A stretch of DNA of 64,000 bases from DATKRB01 sp963794215 (GTDB lineage: Bacteria > Actinomycetota > Acidimicrobiia > Acidimicrobiales > RAAP-2): contig CAWCCQ010000007.1 in assembly GCA_963794215.1 (NCBI GenBank), positions 248,001 through 312,000 on the forward strand. Reading direction: 5' to 3'. Each line of letters starts with the position of its first letter. Position 1 is the stretch's first letter. Shown here piece by piece: positions 35,526 to 45,665 of the stretch. The notes under the pieces are model-generated. The model was not told the DNA's origin, ran no database searches, and was given only the letters and a program-made list of their open reading frames with translations. The translations under genes were made by a program, and so were the position numbers.

Positions 35526-36662
35526 CTATTCGGGGCCTTGGAGGGCGGGCTTGCCAGCCCGTAGGGTCGCCGGCCGAAGCGGCGGGATCACCGGGATGGG
35601 GTGTCTGCGAGGTCCCGACCACAATGCCGGCGGAGCGTCGACCGCTCGGGCGATCGCGTAAGCGGCCGCCTCGTAGTTGACCCGCCAGCCCACGAAGTCG
35701 AGCCACGCCTCTTCGCTCGAGCGCTCGAGGGGAAAGTCCACTCTGGCCAAGCGCTCGATGGCGTCGACGAACTCCGCGTAGCTGAGGGCGATGCCGTTGT
35801 TTGGATCGGCCTCGTCGGGGATGTCGAAGCCGCGTGCCCGAGCGATGTCCGTCAGACAGGTGAAGCCGCCGCGCAGGCACAGTCGGGCGGAGATGGCATC
35901 AGGCGCGTCGGGCAGCAGCGACAAGTAGAGGGCCGCGGCATCGAGAACAGCTAGCTGCGCCGTCACCCAAGAGGAGAGCGGTCGTGGCGACCGGAAGTTG
36001 ACGAGGGCCAAGTAGGTGGTGTGGCTCTCGGCTATGTCAGCCGACCAGCGCTCCCATTCTTCGAACAGCCCGGGTAGCTCGCGCACGGCCGACACGCCGG
36101 TACCCAACCCGTAGTGGGTGCGGGCGAGTAGTTCGGGACCCCAGGAAGGCACCCCGGCTCGAGAGTCCAGCAAGGTCACCAGCGCCTCGCGCCGGTTGAA
36201 GGCGGCGTAGAGCGTAGGGAGGTAGCCGATCTGCAAGGCCACCGTACCCAGACCGGCGAGGGCAGCGAGGTCGCATAATGCGGTCGGGACCCCGGCGTGA
36301 GGCGCCAAGTACCCCAGCGTGCACAGTGAGGAGCCGGCCAGTGCAAAGGCGCCGGAGAGACCGGCATCACCCACGAATGGCCACAGCAGCAGGGCGAAGC
36401 CGATCTCGAAGGCCGCCAACCAGGCGACGATTTGCAAGATGAGTTGAATTGGAGCCTGGGCCGCCAAAAATCGATCGCGAGGTTCGTAGGAGTCGAAATG
36501 GTCGGCAATGAAATGGAAGGCCGCATCGACAGCGATGGCGACGCTCCTGGGGAGCCAGCTGCGGATCCGGCGGGGGACGACGAGCGTGCCGATCACACTC
36601 CATCCGGTGGCCAGAATCAGGAGAGCGCCAACCGCTGCTGCGAGATCGCGGCCGACAGCCAT
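35526..36662 (-). CDS. Four-helix membrane protein with channel-like motif, unknown function
   Basis: A 378-residue protein with hydrophobic segments at about residues 8-28, 70-95, 100-118 and 125-150, followed by a soluble C-terminal domain of about 220 residues. The segment SSLCTLGYLAPH ahead of the last hydrophobic helix resembles a degenerate potassium-channel pore (S-x-x-T-L-G-Y), followed by a helix and LYAAFNRREALV, as in two-pore-helix channels. This resemblance is inference; the family is otherwise unrecognised. It lies alone, on the minus strand. Confidence 0.75.
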   Translation of the reverse strand: MAVGRDLAAAVGALLILATGWSVIGTLVVPRRIRSWLPRSVAIAVDAAFHFIADHFDSYEPRDRFLAAQAPIQLILQIVAWLAAFEIGFALLLWPFVGDAGLSGAFALAGSSLCTLGYLAPHAGVPTALCDLAALAGLGTVALQIGYLPTLYAAFNRREALVTLLDSRAGVPSWGPELLARTHYGLGTGVSAVRELPGLFEEWERWSADIAESHTTYLALVNFRSPRPLSSWVTAQLAVLDAAALYLSLLPDAPDAISARLCLRGGFTCLTDIARARGFDIPDEADPNNGIALSYAEFVDAIERLARVDFPLERSSEEAWLDFVGWRVNYEAAAYAIARAVDAPPALWSGPRRHPIPVIPPLRPATLRAGKPALQGPE

Positions 36663-37142
36663 GACTCAGTGTCCCATGGAGGGTCCGAAGGGTGCGAGTC
36701 GATGTTGGAGTGCGAGTCGTCGATGGGCGACCCATCGGCACGTGCAAATCAACCAACGCGTTCTCGTGGGTAGCCCGAAGCCGCACCCGTGAATGCCTCG
36801 GCGGCTTGCGAGGAACTGGCTTCGCCTGGCCAGCCGACCGGAGTATCGCATCCCGCAACGCCCGGACTGACGGAGACAGATGAGGACGAAGCCCGCGATC
36901 GAAGTCACCGCCCTTGCACCCGTGGCGCACAGCGACGCGCCTGGGCGCGACCGCCGACCCCGGCGACGCGGTGCGCAGCCAAGCGCACGACTTGGAAGGG
37001 ACCTCGACATGCTCCGCTGGCTGAACCCCGAAGCATGGATGCCGACCTTCTCGCCGGTCGCGTCGCTATCGCAGGATGTCGCGGAGAGCTTGGGTTGGTT
37101 GCCGCGTAGGTGCGGGGTGAACTCGGCCCGCCGAGCCTGAAA
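36663..37142. other. 480 bp without a recognisable gene
   Basis: All frames give Arg/Pro-rich shadows with no family resemblance. It may be non-coding or highly decayed sequence between the membrane protein and the PPOX remnant. Confidence 0.4.
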
Positions 37143-37535
37143 TGTGCGCAAGATGTCCTACGACTCGGACGGCGGGGGAGACACGGAGCGGCGAATCAGA
37201 GCCAGCCGCTCGGTCGCCTCGCCACTGTGGATGCCAACGGTGCCCCTCAGAAAAACCCGGTTGGCGTGTTCCTCGACGAGCGGACCGGCGACATCATCAT
37301 TGGCGGACACGCGATGGGCGCGGCCCGAACGTTCCGCAACGTGGAGGCCAATGCCCAAGTTCCCCTGGTGATCGACGACCTCGTGTCCACGGACACCTGG
37401 ACGGTGCGGGGCATGGAGATTCGCGGTACCGCTGTCGCGCGCTCTGACGCGACCCCCCGATCCAGTTCATGAGCCGCGAAGTCATTCGGATCAGCTGAAG
37501 CCCATCGTGGATAGGCTTCGCATCGGCGACATCTG
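37143..37535 (+). pseudogene. PPOX-class F420-dependent enzyme remnant
   Basis: Split-barrel pyridoxamine-oxidase-like protein. Residues SQPLGRLATVDANGAPQKNP, DIIIGGHAMGAARTFRNVEA and DTWTVRGMEIRGTAVA are clear PPOX/F420 blocks. After about 37460 the reading frame needs at least one shift (DPPIQFMSREVIRI continues in another frame and soon meets a TGA), and the N-terminal 15 residues are also out of frame. Normal members have about 130 residues. It cannot give a complete protein as written. Confidence 0.72.
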
Positions 37536-38020
37536 CATTCGCGTTTGGTGGGGCTTGTCGCAGAGCTGGGCCAGCCAGGTGTTCGGTTCACGGCGCAGCG
37601 TTCTCGCCGGACCATCCAGGATTGGGCGGGCATGCTGCTCGTGATCAGGACGACCGAGACCCCTGGCGACTACGGCCCGGGGGACGTGGGCCGCCTCTGG
37701 AGGGGCACCGACGTACGCGGGTCAGCGTTTCGTGACGCCGCCCAGAACTCACTACGGGGTGAACGCCGAGCAGTTCGAACGGGTCTATCGTCGAGTTGGA
37801 GCTTCGCGACGCGGCACACCCGCGCAGCCCTGAGCTCGCGTGGACGGAGCTCGCACAGAACTGAACTACGGAACTCCTCGGGGACGCTTGGGATGGTTCG
37901 AAACCCAACCGTGACTCCCCGATGTCCCACCCAGAGGCGAGCCGATGCTGGTCTCCCAGGCCCGCGACCAGGCGCTCGGCTAGGCTCCGGAGCGACGCAG
38001 CGCCGACGTGGGGAGGTTCG
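37536..38020. other. About 485 bp without a recognisable gene
   Basis: Only Ser/Arg-rich shadow frames are open. It ends with GGGGAGG, the ribosome-site region of the amidase remnant. A T-loop-like GGTTCGAAACCC at about 37895 does not sit in a tRNA cloverleaf. Confidence 0.4.
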
Positions 38021-39450
38021 ATGCCAGAGGAGTCGATGTCAGAAGATGCCGGATCAGGGGAGCTGACGTGGATGCCGGCTTGGGAGATCCGGGACCGGAT
38101 CTCCAAGGGCGACGTGTCGCCCGTGGAGGTGACCGAGCATTTCCTCGGTCGGATAGAGGAGCTCGACGGCACGCTGAAGACGTTCCGAACCCTGGACGCG
38201 CAGGGGGCTCGACGCCAGGCCAAGCAAGCCGAGGATGGCGGTGCGACGGGGTGACCCGCTGGGGCCTCTGCACGGGGTGCCGTTCTCCGTCAAGGAGCAC
38301 GTGGCCGTGGCTGGCATGCCGTTGATGGGAGCCGGTTTTCCTGAGCCCATCTCCAAGCGCGACGCCCTGGGTGTTCAGCGGCTTCGTGACGCGGGCGGCA
38401 TCGTGTTCGGTACCAACACGATGATGTACACCAACGGTCTACGGGTCGGTGCGGACGGCAAGATGGTGATGGCCTTCGACTGGGACGCCGAGGCACGCAA
38501 CCCCTGGGACACCTCGAGGGTGCCAGGATGGTCGAGCGCTGGCGGCGCTGCAGCGACTGTCGGCTCGTCTGATTCCACTGGCGGTCGGGACCGACGGCGG
38601 TGGTTCGACTCGCCTGCCGGCTGCCTACTCGGGGGTCTTCGGCCTGCACCCCACAACGACGCTCATCCCCTGGGCCGACTACGAGACGCCACAGGTTTCT
38701 CCGATGATGATGTCGATGGGCCCGCTGGCCCGGTACGTCACGGACGCCGCCATCATGCTCCAGGTCATGGCGGGGCCGGATGGGCGCGACATGACCTGTC
38801 TGCAGACCGATCCGCCCGACTACCTGGCGGACATCGACTCAGGAGTCGAGGGCATGCGCCTGGCGTGGACGGACGACTACGGATTCACGGCCATGTACGC
38901 GCAGGAGGAGAGCGCCAGGGTGATCGCCGCGGTCGGTGAGGCGGCCCTCGGCTTCAATCAGCTGGGTGCGACGGTGGTGAGAACCCAGGAGATTTGGGAG
39001 GACTTCTTCCCCGGGTTCTTGGCGGCGACATACCTCTTTCCCACCGGAGGTCCCCGACCCGCACGGCCTACGCCAGAACAGTGGGAGCACTCCCTCGACA
39101 GCCGCCGGCGGAACTACGACAAGTTCCGCCTTGTCCTGCGGGACCACGACGTCCTGTTGAGTGCCACAACCCAGCTTCTCCCCCGCACGATCGAGGAGTG
39201 GGCCGACAACTGGACAACCGGTGGCTCGAGATTCGAGCCCCACCACACGTTCGCCCCCGTGTACACGAGCCACACGCACATGTTCAACTGGCTCGGCTTC
39301 CCGGCCGCCTCGATCCCGTGCGGATTCGTCGACGGGCTGCCCATCGGGCTTCAGATCGTCGCCCTTCCGGGCAACGAGGCGAAGATCTTCCGTGTCGCCA
39401 ACGCCTTTCAAGGCGCGTACCCCCGCCTCGAGCATCCTCCGTCGTCCTGA
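38021..39450 (+). pseudogene. Amidase signature family enzyme, two +1 frameshifts
   Basis: Amidase of the GatA/fatty-acid-amide-hydrolase type, about 475 residues after correction. Segment 1 (from ATG 38021 or 38036) ends near QAKQAEDGG at about 38240. Segment 2 carries the catalytic Lys in GVPFSVKEHV and the Ser loop WSSAGGAAA, and ends at about 38570. Segment 3 resumes with PLAVGTDGGGSTRLPAAYSG and runs to the normal end (FNWLGFPAASIPCG, 39450). Each junction has one extra base. The Ser-Ser-Lys triad is otherwise intact, so sequence error is as likely as decay. Confidence 0.85.
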
Positions 39451-39990
39451 CGAGACGCGAGCCCGTGGTCGGGCCCTGACGGCCGCCAGGGGCGCCCCAA
39501 CCACGAGTGTCGGGTCGCTTTCGTGGGCCGAAGGCGTGCACCGGCACGGTGGTGCTGCCGGACAGGACCACGATCTGTCAGCACGGGGTGGTGAGGACTC
39601 TCACTCATCGAAAATCGCTCCCACGTGTCACCGTGGTTCTCGTCTCCTGTCGACGTTGAGGACTGCGAAGGGGTCCTTCGCCCTTCGAGCCGCCGCGCCC
39701 AAATGCCGCCGCGCCCAAATGCAAGGAACGTGGACGTGTGTGGTTGGTCCAAGCGAGCTACGTCGGGGATCCCCGGGACCTGCCGGCGCAAGGGGTCCGA
39801 ATAGCGGCAACTGGCAACGGGTCGCTGGACCAGACTTCGGCCGCCACCGGTCAAGGTGAGATCGTTCGGTTGGGAAGCTCGGGACGAGCCGGTGACAGAG
39901 CAGGTCAGGTGGCGAAGCAGGTCAAGGGAGAAGGTAGGGCAGCGGTTCTGGGATCACACTGATTTGTGTTATCTCGGATAACTCTGTAGA
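39451..39990. other. 540-bp intergenic region with 16-bp tandem duplication
   Basis: No supported gene. CCGCCGCGCCCAAATG is duplicated exactly head to tail at 39690-39705 and 39706-39721. The last 30 bp contain the palindromic operator annotated separately. Confidence 0.55.
39968..39982. promoter_or_regulatory. Perfect palindrome upstream of GbsR/MarR-exporter operon
   Basis: GTTATC-TCG-GATAAC is a perfect 6-bp dyad with a 3-bp spacer, only 8 bp before the GTG at 39991. It is AT-rich against the local background. The position fits an operator for autoregulation of the regulator-exporter operon. Confidence 0.6.
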
Positions 39991-40506
39991 GTGGCCGTCG
40001 TGCCGAGTGACGGTGAGATCACGTTCGCCGACCACGCCGGGCGGTTCTACGCCCGGCGCTTTGGGATGGCCCCGATGGTGGGCCGGCTGATCGGGTACCT
40101 CGCGGTGTGCGACCCGCGGGAGCAGAGCATCGGCGAGTTGGCGGAAGCTCTGCTCGCGAGCCGGAGCGCTATCGCCGGTGGGGTGAACTACTTGGAGAAC
40201 CTTGGGCTCATCCAGCGATCCCGGGCCGCGGGCGAGCGGATGGACCGGGTACGCATCGACATGTCGTCGTCTCACGCAATGGGCTTCGACGTCTCTGAGC
40301 AGCGGGAAGCGGCCGACCTCGCCCGAGAGGGCCTGCGCCTGCTGGCCGATGCATCACCTGCTCGGCGATCGATCTTGTTGGAGTGGGCCGCGTTCGCCGA
40401 TTTCTTGGTCGAGCGCATGCCGGTCTTGGAGCAGGAGTGGGTCGTGCACCGCGAGGCGCTTCGTGACGCGGGCGAGCTTCCCAACGACTCGACCACACCG
40501 CAATGA
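39991..40506 (+). CDS. GbsR/MarR-type transcriptional regulator
   Basis: A 171-residue winged-helix regulator. The HTH is at about residues 25-75: APMVGRLIGYLAVCDP, IGELAEALLASRSAIAGGVNYLENLGLI; a basic wing follows. This type controls adjacent ABC exporters in many actinobacteria. GTG 39991 has no strong ribosome site and lies just after the palindrome; GTG 40000 is an alternative start. It is followed 10 bp later by the ATPase gene, forming a regulator-ATPase-permease operon. Ligand likely a drug or toxic lipid. Confidence 0.88.
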   Translation: MAVVPSDGEITFADHAGRFYARRFGMAPMVGRLIGYLAVCDPREQSIGELAEALLASRSAIAGGVNYLENLGLIQRSRAAGERMDRVRIDMSSSHAMGFDVSEQREAADLAREGLRLLADASPARRSILLEWAAFADFLVERMPVLEQEWVVHREALRDAGELPNDSTTPQ

Positions 40507-40516
40507 GGGAGAATTC

Positions 40517-41499
<983 letters not shown>

Positions 41500-41503
<4 letters not shown>

Positions 41504-42297
41504 CCACGCTCGCTTACACGCTCAGCGACTCACGGGTCATGCTGCGCCGCAACCTTAAGCACCAGCTCCGCTATCCGTCCTTGACCGTGATGCTCGTCGG
41601 CCTACCCATAGTGCTCCTGCTGCTTTTCGTCTACGTCTTCGGTGGACAACTCGGCGCTGGCCTCGGCGCCCACCAGGGTCGGAGCGCCTACCTCAACTAC
41701 GTGGTGCCAGGACTGCTCCTCATCACCGTGGCCTCGGCCGTCCAGGGCACCTCGATCATGGTTGCCATGGACATGACCGGTGGCATCATCGACCGGTTCC
41801 GCACGATGGCCATCTCCCGCGCCTCGGTCCTCACCGGCCACGTACTTGGCAGCCTGATCCAAACCTTTGTAGCCATCTCCATCCTCATTGGGGTTGCCTT
41901 CGGCCTCGGGTTCCACTCGGCTGCCGGACCGCTTCACTGGCTTGCCGCAATCGGAATACTGGCCCTGTTCGCCTTGGCACTCATTTGGCTAGCCGTCGCG
42001 TTCGGACTTGCCGCCAAGAGCGTCGAGACCGCCAGCAATACCCCCATGATCCTGCTCTTGTTGCTCCTCCTCAGCAGCGGTTTCGTGTCCACCGCCACCA
42101 TGCCAACGGGCCTGCGCCAGTTCGCCGAGTACCAGCCGTTCACGCCCGTGGCAGACACCGTGCGCGAACTGCTCGGCGGCGCGGCGTTGGGCGACCACGC
42201 CCTCGCCTCGGTCGCGTGGAGCATCGGCATCTGCGTTGTGGCCTACCTCTGGGCCATCCGCCTCTACAACCGCCGCCGAGCAGCCGAGCCGAGCTAA
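41500..42297 (+). CDS. DrrB-like ABC-2 type permease
   Basis: ABC-2 membrane subunit, 265 residues with about six transmembrane helices (first at VMLVGLPIVLLLLFVYVFGG, others near VPGLLLITVASAVQG, ILIGVAFGLGFH, AAIGILALFALALIWLAVA, MILLLLLLLSSGFV, WSIGICVVAYLWAI). It contains the ABC-2 signature-like TGGIIDRFRTMAISRASVL. It forms an efflux pump with the preceding ATPase. Overlapping start/stop ensures stoichiometric translation. Confidence 0.93.
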
Positions 42298-42416
42298 GCG
42301 GGGACCGCACCACGAGACACCCTGCTGAGGCCGCCTGACGTTGCGCGGCACCACTTGCCTCTGTGGGCGGCAGTCCCGGCCTTCACGTGCACGCCTGGCC
42401 TGGCATCATATGGTTG

Positions 42417-42833
42417 GTGGGGGCGCAGTCGGACAACGGAGCGAGCGCGCCGGTAGAGGTTCCGGTGGACGTTGTCAGGCGGGTCCGCACGCTCTGCCTG
42501 GGGTTGCCCGAGGTGACGGTGCGCGTCGACTACTCACTAAGCAGAACGAGATCGACGGCGCTGTCGTTCGACATCCGAAAAAGGTCATTCTGTTTGCTCG
42601 TGGCAGTGGAGGAACCGACCGGAAAGCCCGTACCGCTGCTCGTGTTGCGTGCGGACCCAGACGAACGCGAGGCGTTGCTGTCGATTGGTCGCCCGTTCTT
42701 CGCCCCGCGGGCCGGGCGTGATCGCATCGGGGTGCTGCTCAGCGAGGACAGCGACTGGGAAGAGATCGGTGAGCTCGTGATCGAGAGCTACCGGGTCCTC
42801 GCGCCGAAGAAGCTCATCGCATTGCTCGACTAG
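42417..42833 (+). CDS. MmcQ/YjbR-like protein
   Basis: Small YjbR/CyaY-fold protein, about 138 residues: VRRVRTLCLGLPEVTVRVDY, PVPLLVLRADPDEREALLSI, DSDWEEIGELVIESYRVLAPKKL. The family is often called DNA-binding, though the activity is not established. The start is uncertain: GTG 42417 is chosen, TTG 42414 and GTG 42363 are alternatives, none with a good ribosome site. Its TAG stop lies within a 26/25-bp tandem duplication (42825-42875). Confidence 0.8.
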   Translation: MGAQSDNGASAPVEVPVDVVRRVRTLCLGLPEVTVRVDYSLSRTRSTALSFDIRKRSFCLLVAVEEPTGKPVPLLVLRADPDEREALLSIGRPFFAPRAGRDRIGVLLSEDSDWEEIGELVIESYRVLAPKKLIALLD

Positions 42834-42875
42834 CACGCGTTGGCTGGCGCCTCGACGAGCACGCTTGGCTGGCGC
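42825..42875. repeat. Imperfect 26/25-bp tandem duplication spanning a stop codon
   Basis: CTCGAC-T-AGCACGC-G-TTGGCTGGCGC (42825-42850) is followed directly by CTCGAC-G-AGCACGC-TTGGCTGGCGC (42851-42875). The copies differ by one substitution and one indel. The first copy contains the TAG of the YjbR-like gene; in the second, TAG has become GAG. Confidence 0.85.
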
Positions 42876-42964
42876 CGCATCCCCGAGGTGCCGGTCTGTC
42901 CCACCGACCTGGCGTTGCGGAACGGCCCGTCCTACGGCAAGGACCCGCATCCCGAGTGGATTTA

Positions 42965-43180
42965 CTACGCGGGCGATTCTCGCCGTCCTAGCCATCGCTT
43001 GGGTGGTGGATACACGAATCTGGCGATCGTCGCCGAGATCCAGCAGAGGGTCCAGCCAGCGAACACCGAGAGAACGTAGCGGAACCTTCCGTTCTTGGTC
43101 TTGGCGGCGGTGAGTCCGAGGACGATGCCCCACGCGACGAAACAGCCGATGCTGTAGACCCAATAGTTCCGCTTCAACAT
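42965..43180 (-). CDS. Small two-helix membrane protein
   Basis: A 71-residue protein, MLKRNYWVYSIGCFVAWGIV at its start, with two hydrophobic segments (about 8-25 and 38-55) joined by a basic turn (AAKTKNGRFRY) and a basic tail (PPPKRWLGRRESPA). ATG 43180 is preceded by GGAGG at an ideal distance, which favours a real gene despite the small size. The longer frame upstream (to 43291) is poorly supported. Function unknown. Confidence 0.7.
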   Translation of the reverse strand: MLKRNYWVYSIGCFVAWGIVLGLTAAKTKNGRFRYVLSVFAGWTLCWISATIARFVYPPPKRWLGRRESPA

Positions 43181-43329
43181 CTGATACGACCTCCGTCGTC
43201 GGTCAGCGCCAAGCGTATTCCTCGGTTGAAGGGCCTCGTCGTCGCCCCCATCGTCGGGCGAGGAGTCTGCCTCTAGGGGCCGGGATGCCACCCCTGTGCG
43301 CTCTCAGCGAACCCCGTGGATCGGTGTAA

Positions 43330-43625
43330 GGAGGTCACCACGGTGGCGAGAGTTCGGGACGCTTGGATCGGGTGAGCCCTACGCTTGGCGGTTCTCCCAT
43401 GGTCAGCGCCAGGTAGTCACGTCGATCTACGAAGCGCTCAAGGGTGCGTCCGTGGACCTCGCCCGAGGGTACTTCCGGGTCTTGGGTCAAGTGAGCGCAA
43501 CGTCCTCCTTACCCTGCCGGTCTGCAACCTGGACAGGGTAGGAATGGCGTCGGCCAGGGCCCTCGAAGGTTGCGAAGCGGTCCGGCTCGGGGCCAGAGGC
43601 GTTGCGTGCGAGATGTTTGCGTCAT
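43330..43625 (+). pseudogene. Transposase C-terminal fragment
   Basis: RQVVTSIYEALKGASVDLAR and GYFRVLG, followed in another frame by LLTLPVCNLDRVGMASARAL, match the conserved C-terminal part of an actinobacterial DDE transposase (the region reading LKG...DLARGYFRV...NL.R). No start, no catalytic core and at least one frameshift. A fragment from the central part of a similar element lies at 54040-54465. Confidence 0.55.
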
Positions 43626-43813
43626 CGTGACGATTCACGCTCGAGCAGAGGGCATCCCGTGAGTCGGTTGGATGAGGGACTCGCCTTGCCAGGCGGCGGG
43701 GACCTGGAGCGCGAACGTCACGCCGAGCGGATCCTCACCCTGTGCAAGGTTGCTGTCCGCGAGGCCAGTGACTCTGAAAGCCCCCGAGATGGCGGCCCGA
43801 TCGGCGAGGCACG

Positions 43814-44093
43814 ATGAGCCTAGGGGATTTCGTTCTCGCAGCGGTCGTCGTCACAGTCGGGTCGTCACCAGGGGCGGTCCTCGTACCGCTGGGGATCGCC
43901 GTCGGTGTGCTCATCGTGCAGCTCGTCGTCGTGCGCCCCCGGCTCACCCGCCGCTCCGGCCCCATCCTCGCCGGAAGCGAAGCCCCACGGTCACGCAGCC
44001 ACCACATCTACATCGCGTTTGAGACCTGCCAAGGTCCTGGCAGTCTTGGCTGGTGGTATATCGCGATGCTTGCTACCCAGAGCTGAGGCCTGA
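43814..44093 (+). pseudogene. Small two-helix membrane protein, +1 frameshift
   Basis: Starts at ATG 43814 (MSLGDFVLAAVVVTVG) with helices at about 4-18 and 24-40, followed by RPRLTRRSGPILAGSEAPRS. After HHIYIAFET (about 44020-44030) the expected second half, AKVLAVLAGGI, is one base out of register and ends at TGA 44091-44093, giving 92 residues when corrected. As written, the frame ends at 44086. The family is a short membrane protein of unknown function. It ends 2 bp before the DUF3565-DUF1971 gene. Confidence 0.6.
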
Positions 44094-44095
44094 TC

Positions 44096-44723
44096 ATGGA
44101 GCAGAACATCACCGGGTACCACCAAGACGACCAGGGGGATTGGGTGGCCGAACTGTCCTGCTGTCACAACCAGCACTCCGCCACCCGGCCACCCTTCCAG
44201 TTACGAGACTGGGCCCTCGAACCTGAAAGCCGCGGCCCGGCTCGGGTCACCCCTGGACTGTCCCCTCTGCGAGGGGGCCGAGATGCCCGACTCGCGCTAC
44301 GTGCGCACCACGCCGATCTGGAAAGTAGGCACCGTGCCGGCCGCTCTGCGCCGAGCCCATCGGATCGCGGAAGGGACCTGGGGGAGGATCGTCGTGCACG
44401 ACGGCCGGCTGCGCTTTGTTGGGGCCACCACCCCGGCGAACCACCGCGAACTCGGAAAGGGCGAGACCCAAGCGATCCACCCTGGTGTCGAGCATGCGAT
44501 CGAGCCATTGGGTGTGGTGCGCCTCAGTGTCGAGTTCTTCGTTGTGGACCGCCGTGGCCAACCCCACGAGCGCACCGAAACCCGTACGGTCGAGGTCGAG
44601 GAGTCAGCGGACGAGGGTGGCGATCCGGCGCGCTGGGCCGGGTTCGCCTGTCTCGAATGCGGCGCGATCACCAGCGGTGGTCTCCACCGGGCCGACTGCC
44701 CGGCTCTAGGAGAGACCAAGTAA
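44096..44723 (+). pseudogene. DUF3565-DUF1971 fusion protein, +1 frameshift
   Basis: The N-terminal DUF3565 part (MEQNITGYHQDDQGDWVAEL, CCHNQH, PPFQLRDWALEPESR) is one base out of frame with the rest, the slip being at about 44225-44235. Downstream, ARLGSPLDCPLCEGAEM finishes the DUF3565 ribbon and flows directly into a DUF1971 (YeaR/TehB-like cupin) domain: RYVRTTPIWKVGTVPAALR, GTWGRIVVHDGRLRF, HAIEPLGVVRLSVEFF. The C-terminus has a second Cys/His cluster (FACLECGAITSGGLHRADC). Corrected length 208. E. coli YeaR responds to nitrate, nitrite and NO, so a nitrogen-oxide stress role is plausible. The domain fusion may be genuine. Confidence 0.7.
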
Positions 44724-45501
44724 TGGCACTCTCCACAGCATGGTCCGAAGCGGTCGGCCTGAGAGTCCCATTGCCAATGCGCCGATGGGCGGCGTGGCCG
44801 GCGGTGGGGTGGCTGCGGCCGTCTCCGCCGCAGGCGGACTGGGGATGATCGGGGTGGGAAGCGCCGGGTCAACGAAGGTCCTCCAAACCGAGGCCCCTGC
44901 TCCGCAAGATGCAGCCGTCAGCTCAGGGATCGGCCTTATCGACTGGGCCGTGCGACGGGACCCGGCGCTGCTAGAGGCGGCGATTGCAGTCCGGCCGATG
45001 GTGGCTTCCGTGAGCTTCGGCGCCGACTGGTCCGTGTCGCCGGCCGTGGACATCCGGGTGCTCGCCGCCGGAGGGATCGCCACCGGCCCCGGCGTCGCCG
45101 TCGTCCTTGCCGCCGGGGCGTCTGCGGTGTGGCTCCGAACCGCTCTCGCGGCGTGCTCCGAGTCGTTGACCTCAGACCCGGCGCGTCAGGCACTGCTTCG
45201 TGCCTCAGGGAAGGATACGGTGGTCACGAGCGCAATTGACATAGCGCTCGGCTACCCGTGCCCCGCCAGTACCCCGAGCGAGTCCTGCGCCACGAATTCA
45301 CCGACCGATGGTCGGGACACAAAGCACAGCTGGCCGTCGACCGCGACGCGCCAACCGCATTGGCGGCCGGCAATGCCTCCGGAGACGTCGCGCTGATCCA
45401 CGTCAACTCGGGGCCAAGGGGTCGGATCTCTGACCGAAGCTCGTTCTGCGGCGCAGGTGATCGATCGGCTCTGCCTTGACGGGTCCTCGCTGCTTCGGTG
45501 A
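44723..45501 (+). pseudogene. Nitronate monooxygenase (2-nitropropane dioxygenase) pseudogene
   Basis: FMN-dependent nitronate monooxygenase, normally about 330 residues. Pieces: MALSTAWSEAVGLRVP (44723), then out of frame PIANAPMGGVAGGG to VSFGADWS, a direct join to VDIRVLAAGGIATGPG that skips roughly 50-60 residues of the flavin-binding barrel, then TVVTSAIDIALGYP. A further slip at about 45250 leads to YPERVLRHEFTDRWSG, and another at about 45420 leads to VGSLTEARSAAQVIDRL, ending at TGA 45499-45501. The internal deletion plus three shifts make loss of function certain as written. It releases nitrite in intact form, a functional link to the gene before it. Confidence 0.8.
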
Positions 45502-45665
45502 CAGGGCCGTTGCGCCAGATGCCGGGCGTACCCTTGGGTATGCGCCGCCGGCTCGCGGATGTCGACCCAGACGAGCGTCCCAGCCACCCGGCGATGGCGG
45601 GTGCCGGCATCTCGTTAAGCCCGTTGAACGTTTGGGGATAGGAAGAGGATCAGGATGCTGATCCA

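Noticed and set aside
37885..37910. GGTTCGAAACCC resembling a tRNA T-arm
   Set aside because: Stem bases do not pair correctly and no cloverleaf is present.
37545..38066. 173-codon plus-strand frame between the PPOX remnant and the amidase
   Set aside because: Arg/Ser-rich, no homology, overlaps the amidase N-terminus in another frame.
39968..39982. Reading the GTTATC-TCG-GATAAC palindrome as a transcription terminator
   Set aside because: The stem is short and AT-rich without a T-run, and it sits immediately before a gene start rather than after a gene end.
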